Part shown: positions 1 through 6,691 of the stretch, piece after piece
Layout: each line of letters starts with the position of its first letter
How positions within the stretch are numbered: position 1 is the stretch's first letter
Source of the DNA: Chitinispirillales bacterium
GTDB lineage: Bacteria > Fibrobacterota > Chitinivibrionia > Chitinivibrionales > Chitinivibrionaceae
NCBI GenBank assembly: GCA_031254455.1
Contig: JAIRUI010000045.1
Span: 1 to 22,354, forward strand
DNA: 22,354 bases
Direction: 5' to 3'
Translations under genes and position numbers: made by a program
The notes under the pieces: generated by a model
What the model was told of the DNA's origin: nothing
The model's input: the letters and a program-made list of their open reading frames with translations, nothing else
Database searches by the model: none

Positions 1-1127
1 TTAGTGCAGGCTTCGTCGGTGAACCAGCCGCGAAATGAGTGATACTCTTTTGTCGGAGCGGCAGGTTCGGTAATCTTCTCAAAACTCAATATGTCTATGA
101 GCGGGGCTACCGCTGAGCCTCCTTGTGAGTCAAACGTTATAGTGTTCTTTCGACGCTGAGGTGAATATTCATAAATGCCGTAATTTCCCTTGTTCAAGCC
201 TTTAATATCGTCTTCGCTGTCGAATAAGTTACGACTTATTTCAACAAATCCACACAGGTTAGTCTTTGACAAGTCAAGTATAGTTAATTGGTTTTTGTCG
301 CACCTCAAGCTTTCCAAAACTGTATTGTTTGACAGGTTAAGTTCAGTCAATTGGTTGTCTCTGCAACATAAATTTATAAGGTTAATATTATTTTGAACAT
401 CAAGTGTTGTTAATTTGTTGTGAGAACAATCAAAATGGAGTAGTTTTATGTTTTTTGATATGTCAATGACAAGAAGTTTGTTAATTTGGCAATCAAAATG
501 CGTTAACTCGGTATTTTTCGATACATCAAGTGTAGTCAATTCGTTGATATAGCATTCTAAAGCAAACAGATCTGTATTATTTGATACATCAAGCGTCATC
601 AATTGATTTCTGTTGCAATTCAATATTTGAAGTTTAGTATTCTTTGACACGTCAAGTTCGGTTAATTGGTTGTCTAAACACCAAAAATGCAACAGCTCGG
701 TATTCATAGATAAATCAAGTGATGTTAATTGATTGTTAGAACAATCCATCCACCACAGATTGGTATTCTTTAGCAGATCAATTTTAGTTAATTGATTTCT
801 GTTGCAATTCAATATTTGAAGTTTAGTATTCTTTGACACGTCAAGTTCGGTTAATTGATTTAAGTAGCAATCCAAACTCGTCAATCCTGTAAAATATTCT
901 ATTCCGGCAATACTTGTTATGTTTTTATTACTCACATCAAAATATGTAATACCGCTTACATCACTGTCGAGTATTGCAGTCGGTGAGGTTTTCCCGATCA
1001 ACTTATACACCTCTGCTTTAAAATTCGGGCATGTAAACTTGGCGGTAATGTCTGTCGCCGCCGATACCATTTGTGCGACAATCATCAATGCCGCCGCTAC
1101 TTTTAGAAATCCGTTTTTGTTTTGCAT
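1..1127 (-). CDS. Secreted leucine-rich-repeat protein with InlB B-type repeat, partial (C-terminus beyond left edge)
   Basis: This reading frame starts at ATG 1125-1127 behind an AAGGAG ribosome site (1133-1138) and stays open to base 1, so at least 375 residues are present and the stop lies outside. Residues 1-24 form a signal peptide (MQNKNGFLKVAAALMIVAQM, then VSAA). Residues about 82-290 hold roughly ten 21-residue leucine-rich repeats of the pattern L-x2-L-D-C-x2-N-Q-L-T-x-L-D-V-S-x-N-T. From about residue 328 comes a segment typical of the Listeria-Bacteroides (InlB B, Flg_new) repeat: ITFDSQGG followed by a hydrophobic stretch and FRGWFTDEACT. Such proteins are exported and usually work in surface adhesion or carbohydrate/protein binding. 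The Cys in each repeat sits at a fixed position, as in BspA-like and bacteroidete LRRs. The ligand cannot be told from sequence. The lack of a visible anchoring or sorting domain only reflects truncation. Confidence 0.9.
   Translation of the reverse strand, partial: MQNKNGFLKVAAALMIVAQMVSAATDITAKFTCPNFKAEVYKLIGKTSPTAILDSDVSGITYFDVSNKNITSIAGIEYFTGLTSLDCYLNQLTELDVSKNTKLQILNCNRNQLTKIDLLKNTNLWWMDCSNNQLTSLDLSMNTELLHFWCLDNQLTELDVSKNTKLQILNCNRNQLMTLDVSNNTDLFALECYINELTTLDVSKNTELTHFDCQINKLLVIDISKNIKLLHFDCSHNKLTTLDVQNNINLINLCCRDNQLTELNLSNNTVLESLRCDKNQLTILDLSKTNLCGFVEISRNLFDSEDDIKGLNKGNYGIYEYSPQRRKNTITFDSQGGSAVAPLIDILSFEKITEPAAPTKEYHSFRGWFTDEACT
601..668 (-). repeat. 68-bp perfect direct repeat within LRR gene, copy 1
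   Basis: Bases 601-668 are identical to 790-857. The offset is 189 bp, exactly three 63-bp LRR units. Neighbouring units are clearly diverged at the DNA level, so this pair reflects a recent duplication or gene conversion inside the repeat array. Confidence 0.92.
790..857 (-). repeat. 68-bp perfect direct repeat within LRR gene, copy 2
   Basis: Second copy of the 601-668 sequence, 189 bp away. Both copies encode the same protein stretch (LDVSKNTKLQILNCNRNQL with its neighbours), so the repeat is in phase with the 21-residue LRR period. Confidence 0.92.
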
Positions 1128-1188
1128 AAAAACTCCTTGTTTAATTCTTCTTTCCCAATATTGTCGTTCTATTTTCATATCCGTCTCT

Positions 1189-1214
1189 GGATTGCTTCAC
1201 TTCGTTCGCAATGA
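1189..1214. repeat. REP-like dispersed repeat (GGATTGCTTC...GCAATGAC)
   Basis: The core GGATTGCTTCACTTCGTTCG followed by CAATGAC has an ATTGC/GCAAT inverted repeat around a CTTCG-rich centre. Very similar sequences (GTCATTGCGA...GCAATCC) occur as dispersed intergenic repeats in many unrelated bacterial genomes, which is recalled knowledge rather than a search. It lies 62 bp upstream of the LRR gene start. Only one copy was noticed in this window, so its dispersal is inferred. Confidence 0.5.
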
Positions 1215-1294
1215 CAGAGGGCGCTTGTATCGTCATTAGCCGAATTTAATAACTTATGAATTATAGGAAAGAAAACAGCGATAAAATCAGAAAA

Positions 1295-1486
1295 GGCTGT
1301 TCCGCCACAAATCATAGTTTTTTTTGCGTAAAAAAGATGAAATTATATCCATACCGAAAATAGGTGTAGAAAGGCAGAACAGCCCAATGTGCTTGTTGCA
1401 CAATAGTTATTCTACACCTAAATTCCAAATAAAGGTATGGTTTGAAATGCAGGGATAAAATCCCCACAATTCATCTTTTTTACGCA
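1295..1486. other. Nested inverted-repeat element, candidate structured RNA or MITE
   Basis: Several exact complementary pairs nest in this non-coding stretch. Outer: TGCGTAAAAAAGATGAA (1325-1341) with 1470-1486, 17 bp perfect. Middle: CCATACC (1349-1355) with GGTATGG (1434-1440). Inner: TAGGTGTAGAA (1361-1371) with 1410-1420, 11 bp perfect. Two local hairpins are TGTGC/GCACA (1388-1402) and GGGAT/ATCCC (1452-1464). In addition GGCTGTTCCGCC (1295-1306) is complementary at 11 of 12 positions to GGCAGAACAGCC (1373-1384). That second strand lies inside the inner helix while the first lies outside the outer helix, so this pairing would form a pseudoknot. The rest of the intergenic region (1128-1583) is AT-rich, with no ORF of note. 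Transcription direction is unknown. On the minus strand it would be part of a leader or upstream RNA of the LRR gene. Confidence 0.65.
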
Positions 1487-1583
1487 GTAGTAAAATACTA
1501 TTTATATTTGTGAAATAAAGTAAGAAATTTATTTTAAATCGTTATTTTATAGATTTGGCATGAGTCAAAAAAGAGGAGCGTTT

Positions 1584-2537
1584 TTATTTTCTCGCCCAAA
1601 ACACCGCTCTTGTCGGCGCGGGATAACCTTCAATCGTTTTAGAATTGTCGTTTTCGTCTATAAAATCTTCAAGCGACTCAAACGTCATCCAGTCGGTTTT
1701 TCGCTGTTCGGCATTTGTCGTTTTTGTAACGTCTAACAATTTAATTTCTTTAAAATTCAAAGAATTAAGCAGATTTTTAACTTTTTCTATCGACGGAATT
1801 TCGTAAACATTACGCATTTTTGCATATCTGCCTTTCGGTTTTAAGCCGTCTGGGAAATCACAATCGTCCGCAACAAGCGTTTCAAGTATCAATTCGCCGC
1901 CAAAAACCAAAAGATCATATATGTGCGAAAGATGTTCAATCGGATCTTTGTGGTGGTAAATTACTCCCATAGAAAAAATTACATCGAAAAACGGCAGGTT
2001 TTGCGGCAGATTTTTTTGGGCGAGCGGAAAAATCCAAACCGGAATCTGAGGACATAATTTTGCGAAAATTTGCGCTTGAAATACCGAATAAATTGAAGGA
2101 TCTACACCTATAACGAATTTTGCTTTGTTCAGCGCGGCGCGATAAGCGTAATATCCGTTTCCGCAGCCGATATCAAGAATTTTTTTTTCGGAAAAATCGC
2201 AGAATTTTGCAAATCTTTTCCATTTCAAATCGCTGTTCCACTCGGTATCAATATCGATATTTAATATTTTCCAAGGACCTTTTCTCCAAGGCATAAATTC
2301 GCGTAAGGCAACGCAAATCGACGAATTGTCCGTGTTTTCGTTTGACGAAATAACCACTTTCCCGTTTTCTTCAAAACAATCACAATCGATTTTCGGAATT
2401 TTCTCAAGCGCTGAAAGCCAACGTGAAACGTTTCCGTTTTCAGAAATATTTTTTTGGGTAAGCGTGCAAACGGAATTTTTCAATTGTTCCAACTCGGTAT
2501 TTTTTATGAAATCAAAAAAACTGTCGGAATTTATCAA
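1584..2537 (-). CDS. cmoB: CmoB, tRNA U34 carboxymethyltransferase
   Basis: CmoB transfers a carboxymethyl group from carboxy-S-adenosylmethionine to 5-hydroxyuridine at tRNA position 34, giving cmo5U, which widens decoding of four-fold codon boxes. The 317 residues match the family's usual length of about 320. Visible marks are the PWRKGP motif at 83-88, DIDTEWNSDLKWKR at 95-108, the methyltransferase motif I LDIGCGNGYY at 121-130, FSMGVIYHHKDPIEH near 188-202, GELILETLV near 214-222, RYAKMRNVYEIPS near 237-249 and the C-terminal EGYPAPTRAVFWARK. The start is TTG (2535-2537), overlapping the permease stop by 4 nt, so it is translationally coupled to the transporter. No CmoA (maker of the cofactor) is in the window. 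Its placement last in a metal-transport operon is unusual and may be only co-transcription. Confidence 0.93.
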   Translation of the reverse strand: MINSDSFFDFIKNTELEQLKNSVCTLTQKNISENGNVSRWLSALEKIPKIDCDCFEENGKVVISSNENTDNSSICVALREFMPWRKGPWKILNIDIDTEWNSDLKWKRFAKFCDFSEKKILDIGCGNGYYAYRAALNKAKFVIGVDPSIYSVFQAQIFAKLCPQIPVWIFPLAQKNLPQNLPFFDVIFSMGVIYHHKDPIEHLSHIYDLLVFGGELILETLVADDCDFPDGLKPKGRYAKMRNVYEIPSIEKVKNLLNSLNFKEIKLLDVTKTTNAEQRKTDWMTFESLEDFIDENDNSKTIEGYPAPTRAVFWARK

Positions 2538-3421
2538 TTTCTTCTCACGATTTTCACCGAAAGCGTCAAGATAAATATTATCGTCGCCACGACTATTATC
2601 GCAGCGCCTGACGGAATGGGAATGTTATACTCCATCGGGATTATTATTCCGGTTATAGCGCTTAGCGTCGCAAAAATTACGCTGAAAAGTACGAAGGTTT
2701 TAAGCGATTTGCTTATATTCCTTGCCGCCGCCGCAGGAATAATCAATAACGCCTCGACTAAAATCGAACCGACTATTTTTACTGAAGCGACCGTAATAAG
2801 CGCGATTAAAATTACAAAAACGTAGTCGTAAACCAAAACCGCAACGCCGCGAACTTGTGCGAGCGACGGGTTAAGTCCCGACATTATCGTTCGGTTAAAT
2901 CCGTAAATTCCCGCCGCAATCGACAGTGCGGTAATTACCAAAAGAAGCGTGATATCGCCGTTTCCGGCGGTTAAAATTGAGCCGAACATATAACCGTCAA
3001 GGATGTGAATATTTATGTCGCGAGTCGCAAACATCATAAGCGCCGCACCGATTGCCAAACTTGCAGACAAAAACACGCCGATTAGCGTATCGTGCGACAT
3101 TCCGCTCTTATTCTTGGAAAAATTAAGATAAATCGCAAACAAAATCGCAAACGAAAACAGACAAATATAAGGATTGTTTACCGGTTCGCCAAGCATTATT
3201 CCGATAGCGATTCCCGTGAGTGCGGAATTTCCGATAGCGTTTGAAAAAAACGCCATTCTTTTCGCTACGACAACCGTTCCGATTGCGCCAAGCGTGGGAC
3301 CTATCAAAATTGCGCATATAACCGCGTTTATCACAAACGCATACTTGAAAGAATCGGGCATAAATCCGCCCTGAACCGCTTGTTGTATAGAATGTCTGAC
3401 AGCATCGTATATAAAATCCAT
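2534..3421 (-). CDS. Metal ABC transporter permease, ABC-3 (ZnuB/MntB) family
   Basis: An integral membrane permease of 295 residues with about eight hydrophobic helices, typical of the ABC-3 family that imports Zn2+, Mn2+ or Fe2+. Motifs include GTVVVAKRMAFFSNAIGNSALTGIAIG around 48-74, the DTLIGVFLSASLAIGAALM segment, and VASVKIVGSILVEALLIIPAAAARN, which matches the conserved 'vG.lLv.aLLiiPAatA' region. ATG 3419-3421 follows AGGA at about 7 nt. It lies 9 nt after the ATPase stop and overlaps cmoB by 4 nt. An odd point is that residue 65 is Asn where the family's 'HsxLpG/GHSA' motif normally has His. Zinc is the favoured substrate from context, but manganese or iron cannot be excluded. No solute-binding protein of the ZnuA type is encoded nearby. 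Confidence 0.88.
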   Translation of the reverse strand: MDFIYDAVRHSIQQAVQGGFMPDSFKYAFVINAVICAILIGPTLGAIGTVVVAKRMAFFSNAIGNSALTGIAIGIMLGEPVNNPYICLFSFAILFAIYLNFSKNKSGMSHDTLIGVFLSASLAIGAALMMFATRDINIHILDGYMFGSILTAGNGDITLLLVITALSIAAGIYGFNRTIMSGLNPSLAQVRGVAVLVYDYVFVILIALITVASVKIVGSILVEALLIIPAAAARNISKSLKTFVLFSVIFATLSAITGIIIPMEYNIPIPSGAAIIVVATIIFILTLSVKIVRRN

Positions 3422-3430
3422 AATTTATTC

Positions 3431-4132
3431 CTATGTTTGCGCCGAAAATATTTTAAGAAGGTTTTTCTCGTTCATAACCTCGTTCGGTTTTCCCGAAAAC
3501 ACGACCGATTTATTTATGCAAATTACCTTATCCGCAATTTTTTGCACTTGCGCTAAATCATGATGAATCCAAATTATCGTCGTACCTTTTTGTGATAATT
3601 CTTTGATAATTTTTGAAAAAATCTCTGCACCGCTTTTATCGATGCTGTTCATAGGTTCGTCCAGAATCAGCAAATCGGGAGACGGAATCAGCGCCTGTGC
3701 AAAAAGAACTCTTTGTCTTTCGCCGCCCGATAACTGTGAAAAGAGATATTTTTCTTTATTTTTCATTTCCAGTTTCTCGAATGTTTCGTCAAACTTTTTT
3801 TTGAACTTTTTTTCGATACCTAAGAATGCGGGACGTTTTTGAATGCAGAGCGCGACAAAATCAGAAACCGTTATCGGAAGCGTTTGGTCGATATTTACGA
3901 TTTGCGGGACATAACCTATAACGCCGGATTTATCTTCCCATTCCAGCGTTATTTTACCTTCGTGGCGCGTTTGTCCTAAAATTGATTTGACAAACGTTGT
4001 TTTTCCGCCTCCGTTTGGTCCGATAATACAATGAATTTCACCCGCGTTGGCAGTAAAGTTTATATTTTTCAGCACTTCGTTTTTACCGAAAGCAAGTGAC
4101 AAATTTTCAACTTTGATTCTTACTTTTGAAAT
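3431..4132 (-). CDS. Metal ABC transporter ATP-binding protein (ZnuC-like), probable ATT start
   Basis: This is the ATPase partner of the adjacent permease. It has Walker A (GPNGGGKTT), the signature LSGGERQR, Walker B (LLILDEP) and the H-loop (IHHD), all in order. The reading frame is open upstream to 4249, but the extra 39 residues are AT-rich, unlike the family, and contain no ATG or GTG. The listed end uses ATT at 4130-4132, which would give MSKVRIKVENLSLAFG, a normal family N-terminus. It is preceded by GGAAAGG (4140-4146) at a 7-nt spacing, and gives 233 residues. The alternative is a TTG start as far up as 4249 (272 residues), without a ribosome site. The permease begins 9 nt after the stop. 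Function is confident; the start is the uncertain part. Confidence 0.88.
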   Translation of the reverse strand: MSKVRIKVENLSLAFGKNEVLKNINFTANAGEIHCIIGPNGGGKTTFVKSILGQTRHEGKITLEWEDKSGVIGYVPQIVNIDQTLPITVSDFVALCIQKRPAFLGIEKKFKKKFDETFEKLEMKNKEKYLFSQLSGGERQRVLFAQALIPSPDLLILDEPMNSIDKSGAEIFSKIIKELSQKGTTIIWIHHDLAQVQKIADKVICINKSVVFSGKPNEVMNEKNLLKIFSAQT

Positions 4133-4157
4133 ATTAAAGCCTTTCCAAAATTCATAA

Positions 4158-4175
4158 ACATAAAATAATTTATGT
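4158..4175. promoter_or_regulatory. Palindrome ACATAAA-4-TTTATGT, candidate operator before the ABC ATPase
   Basis: A perfect 7-bp inverted repeat with a 4-nt centre lies about 26 nt upstream of the proposed ATT start. On the minus strand it directly follows TTGATA (4175-4180), a possible -35 box, so a bound regulator would block an internal promoter. No good -10 match is visible at standard spacing. Fur-family metal regulators bind AT-rich palindromes of this size, but the sequence is not a recognisable Zur or Fur box. Confidence 0.35.
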
Positions 4176-4219
4176 ATCAAGCGGATATGCAAATTTTTAT
4201 ACGATTTATTTATGTGTAA

Positions 4220-4254
4220 AAAAATTGCAACCGATATGTTCAATTGCAATTTTT
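4220..4254 (-). terminator. AT-rich hairpin with T-tract between secreted protein and ABC ATPase genes
   Basis: AAAAATTGCAA (4244-4254, read on minus) pairs with TTGCAATTTTT (4220-4230) over 11 bp around a 13-nt loop. On the minus strand it ends in a run of seven T. The stem is GC-poor, so it may act as a partial terminator or attenuator. It is placed so as to lower read-through from the upstream secreted-protein genes into the transporter genes. Confidence 0.4.
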
Positions 4255-4278
4255 ATTAAAAATCAATAAAGTTTCAAG

Positions 4279-4854
4279 TTAATCGTTTGCCAAGCAATAC
4301 GGCACAAAATAACCGAATTTCGCAGGTTCGTCCATCAATACGACAAGAAGTCCGTTTATTCGCGGATTATGAACCTTGGTCATAATTCCTTGTACCGGCT
4401 CTACTATGTTGTCAACATACTTTTGAGTCCCGAAAACTCGTTCCAAACACGCTAATTTATGCGCAGGAATTCTTGCTTTCGCCTCTTTTATGCGATCGTC
4501 TTGTCCGTATTTGGTATTGCCGTACATAGATATCTGCCAATCTAACAATTCCCACAACCAAACAGGGGTTTCTTTATACGTATAATACAAAGCGACCAAT
4601 GCTTGTAAAATCTTGTCGTTTTTGTAATATTTAAAGGATTTATACCATTCAACAGACCTGCGTTCCAAAGGTTTAAGCACTATAGGGCTATCCTTTTCTT
4701 CGATTTGCGCCGGTTTTTGTTGGACGGATTTCAATTCTACTTCCAGTTCAATTTCCGGCAGAATCTCGTCTTCCTCCCAAACGGCATCTGTTTCTTCCTC
4801 CTGCGCTAAAAGTCCGAAAACGAGCAGCGACAAGCAAATTAATAATTTTTTCAT
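4279..4854 (-). CDS. Secreted protein of unknown function (metal island)
   Basis: A 191-residue protein with a clear signal peptide (MKKLLICLSLLVFGLLAQ), followed by an acidic, Glu-rich linker (about 19-60) and a compact C-terminal region rich in aromatic residues (VEWYKSFKYYKND, TPVWLWELLDWQISMYG). No Cys follows the signal peptide in a lipobox position, so it is probably soluble in the periplasm. I do not recognise a family. The ATG follows GAGGAAAG at a good distance. It lies 64 nt after the membrane-anchored protein gene and about 146 nt before the ATPase start. With no ZnuA-like binding protein present, it is a possible extracytoplasmic partner of the transporter, but it has no His-rich loop, so that is weak inference. 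Confidence 0.7.
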   Translation of the reverse strand: MKKLLICLSLLVFGLLAQEEETDAVWEEDEILPEIELEVELKSVQQKPAQIEEKDSPIVLKPLERRSVEWYKSFKYYKNDKILQALVALYYTYKETPVWLWELLDWQISMYGNTKYGQDDRIKEAKARIPAHKLACLERVFGTQKYVDNIVEPVQGIMTKVHNPRINGLLVVLMDEPAKFGYFVPYCLAND

Positions 4855-4918
4855 TTAACTTTCCTCACCTTTCATAAGTTTAAATTGAAATAAATTTATA
4901 CAAACCATATTTTAATTT

Positions 4919-5548
4919 CTAATTTCTGTTAAGTCGTTTCAATTCTTCTTTTCCGCTGTATGGAATCGCCTCTTTCCAGCCGTTGGCTATCAAAGTGCCT
5001 TCGCTTATATCTGACGGAAGCGACCAATTTTTGTTGAACCAAATTGAATACGGACGTTGTTTATTCACTCCAAAATAATATGAGCCGTCTATTGAATGGA
5101 AATGTTCGCACAAAACAATGAAATTTCCGGCAACATTTTCATCGTTGCTTCGTCCGGCATAAACAGCTCTATGGACATTTGGCTGATCGTATGTGAAAAG
5201 TTTCCATTTAATTTGTCCGCGCGTCTTCCATGAAGCGTCCTCTACAAACGGCGACAGCGCTAATTCTTTGTTTTTTAATTCATCTACGCTCGCCCAAACC
5301 TCGCCGTTATCGCGGTGCATCGCCTCTATTTCGAGTGCGGCGGTGTATAAATCAGAAAAAATACCCTGGTCGTTTCCCGAAAGAACGTTGAATGCGCTGA
5401 TTTGATAACTTTTGAATTTGATAACTTCTTTTTGCGTTTTGTTTATGGCGATAAGTCCGCTGGCTAAAGCCAAAATCGTTATTGTTGAGATAAGCATGAA
5501 AAAAATCTCAAACCTTTGTCTTTTCGGCTGTATTATTACAGTTCCCAT
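4919..5548 (-). CDS. Membrane-anchored periplasmic protein of unknown function
   Basis: The 209 residues start MGTVIIQPKRQRFE and have one N-terminal membrane segment at about 15-34 (IFFMLISTITILALASGLIA). A periplasmic domain follows. Its middle part contains EAMHRDNGEVWASVDELKN, PFVEDASWKTRGQIKW, VHRAVYAG and the Cys/His-rich stretch VLCEHFHSIDGSYYFGV. The pattern 'acidic helix with His, then G-W-S-V-x-E-L' resembles small proteins (DUF6162-like) found beside metal ABC transporters, but this is from memory and unconfirmed. The Cys-Glu-His-x-His cluster could bind a metal. It starts 4 nt after the zinc-knuckle gene stop, so the two are one transcription unit. Confidence 0.7.
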   Translation of the reverse strand: MGTVIIQPKRQRFEIFFMLISTITILALASGLIAINKTQKEVIKFKSYQISAFNVLSGNDQGIFSDLYTAALEIEAMHRDNGEVWASVDELKNKELALSPFVEDASWKTRGQIKWKLFTYDQPNVHRAVYAGRSNDENVAGNFIVLCEHFHSIDGSYYFGVNKQRPYSIWFNKNWSLPSDISEGTLIANGWKEAIPYSGKEELKRLNRN

Positions 5549-5552
5549 ATTG

Positions 5553-6146
5553 TCACGCCAAATAGTCTTCGCGCTGCGATTTTAATTCACTTTCATCAAA
5601 CTCCTCGGTCGGCTGAAAGTCTTCGGATGTTTGCGGCGTAGAATCTTCCAAATCCGATATATCGTCCGCATCGCTGTTATCGTTATTTTCCGGTTTCGTA
5701 TCTTCTTTGGTTTCATCGTCGATGAAATTGATATTGTCGTTTTGCGGAATTATAATCATTCCGTTGTCGCCCTTCATAGTCTCAATAAGATCTTCGCGTC
5801 CTATCAAACGTAAATGTCTTTCACGACGGTATTCGTTTCTGTGATCAGGGCAAAATTTCGGATAAATATACTGACGCGGAAAAACTTTAATGGTAAATTG
5901 ATTCTCGCACTGTTCCAAAGCGCAAGTCATCGTTTGTTCCACTACAGTCGTATATTTATGCTGAATTGTTTGGTTTTTTAGATTTACGTCTTCCGGCTTT
6001 GCCCTTTTGCGTATTCTATACCTGTCTTTTCTATGTTCTACGCAATACTTTGAAATATGAATACCGTGAAAAACTTTTTCACATCCCGGATACATACATT
6101 TCTTTTCTTTAAATTTTTGTCCCCGCGGGGTTTTGGGTAATTGCAT
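5553..6146 (-). CDS. Protein with two CCCH zinc knuckles and acidic tail
   Basis: This 197-residue cytoplasmic protein has two similar zinc-binding units. The first is C17-x4-C22-x12-C35-x2-H38 (KKCMYPGC ... YCVEHRKDRYR). The second is C75-x4-C80-x18-C99-x2-H102 (TCALEQC ... FCPDHRNEYRRERH). Each is followed by a strongly basic helix, so nucleic-acid binding is plausible. The last 60 residues (from about 138) are almost entirely Asp, Glu, Asn, Ser and Thr with no predicted fold. The ATG follows AAGGAG at 6 nt. It is the first gene of the metal transport cluster and lies about 100 nt downstream of the ECF sensor unit. I know no named family. A zinc-responsive regulator or zinc store are both possible but unproven. 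Confidence 0.72.
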   Translation of the reverse strand: MQLPKTPRGQKFKEKKCMYPGCEKVFHGIHISKYCVEHRKDRYRIRKRAKPEDVNLKNQTIQHKYTTVVEQTMTCALEQCENQFTIKVFPRQYIYPKFCPDHRNEYRRERHLRLIGREDLIETMKGDNGMIIIPQNDNINFIDDETKEDTKPENNDNSDADDISDLEDSTPQTSEDFQPTEEFDESELKSQREDYLA

Positions 6147-6193
6147 ATATTCTCCTTAATCTTCTTCTATCAAATTTTTGGTATAAATATAAT

Positions 6194-6213
6194 GAAAAAA
6201 AGCATAAAATGCT
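6194..6213 (-). terminator. Weak hairpin with T-tract after the ECF/sensor genes
   Basis: On the minus strand AGCAT-TTT-ATGCT (6201-6213) is followed by seven T. The stem is only 5 bp, so termination would be weak. It lies between the sensor gene stop and the start of the zinc-knuckle gene, in a 102-nt gap, and would separate the two transcription units. Confidence 0.3.
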
Positions 6214-6248
6214 GCATAAATAATAAAATTTTTTAAATTTTTATATAT

Positions 6249-6683
6249 TTATTTTATATTAAGCGTCTTTTGCTCAAAATCTTTATATGTTTTATTTTTA
6301 CGATATTCAATAAATTTCTCGAACTGTGAACTCGTCAAAATCTTTTTTGTTTCTTGAATATTTGCCAATAAACAAATAGAAAGCGCTGAGTGTACTTTCC
6401 CGATTTCGGAAGAGAGCTCTTCTACTTTTTCAATATCAGGATTTTCTTTATATGACTCATATAGAAGTTTCTCCCTCAAATTTTTCAACTGGGCAAAATA
6501 AACGGAATCTTTTGAAAAACTAATTTTTTTAAGTCTAATAAACTCTTCTTCTTGCTGTGGAGATAAATTTAAAATCGTTTTGAAATTTTCTTTTTGACAA
6601 TTTTGACAATTTTTGTTTCCTTCCGAAAAAACATAAAAAAACATGCCGACAAGCAAAACTATAATAATTTCTGTTTTATACAT
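6249..6683 (-). CDS. CpxP/CnrX-like periplasmic metal-sensor protein
   Basis: A 144-residue protein with an N-terminal hydrophobic signal/anchor (IIIVLLVGMFFYVFS) followed by a CxxC pair (C26, C29) in NKNCQNCQ. An all-helical region comes next: LNLSPQQEEEFIRLKK, then helices ending SSQFEKFIEYRKN. The 'LsLs.eQ...f..l' start and the closing 'lt..Q...f..y' are the marks of the LTxxQ/Metal_resist (ZraP, CnrX, CpxP) fold, which senses periplasmic metal or misfolded protein. The ATG follows AGGAG at 6 nt and lies 8 nt after the putative anti-sigma gene. In the known Cnr system the sensor CnrX works with anti-sigma CnrY to control sigma CnrH. The same gene order here (sigma, TM protein, sensor) supports that role. 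Confidence 0.75.
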   Translation of the reverse strand: MYKTEIIIVLLVGMFFYVFSEGNKNCQNCQKENFKTILNLSPQQEEEFIRLKKISFSKDSVYFAQLKNLREKLLYESYKENPDIEKVEELSSEIGKVHSALSICLLANIQETKKILTSSQFEKFIEYRKNKTYKDFEQKTLNIK

Positions 6684-6691
6684 AAAAGCTC

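Noticed and set aside
190..880. Regular 63-bp repeats looking like a CRISPR array
   Set aside because: The period is that of coding 21-residue LRR units, with variation at codon level and no constant repeat/spacer split. No cas genes are present.
919..1239. Plus-strand ORF of 106 codons
   Set aside because: It is antisense to the signal-peptide end of the LRR gene, whose protein is clearly recognisable on the minus strand.
1295..1486. tmRNA, 6S RNA or riboswitch of a known class
   Set aside because: There is no tRNA-like end or tag reading frame for tmRNA. A long irregular hairpin alone does not prove 6S RNA, and no known riboswitch motif was recognised.
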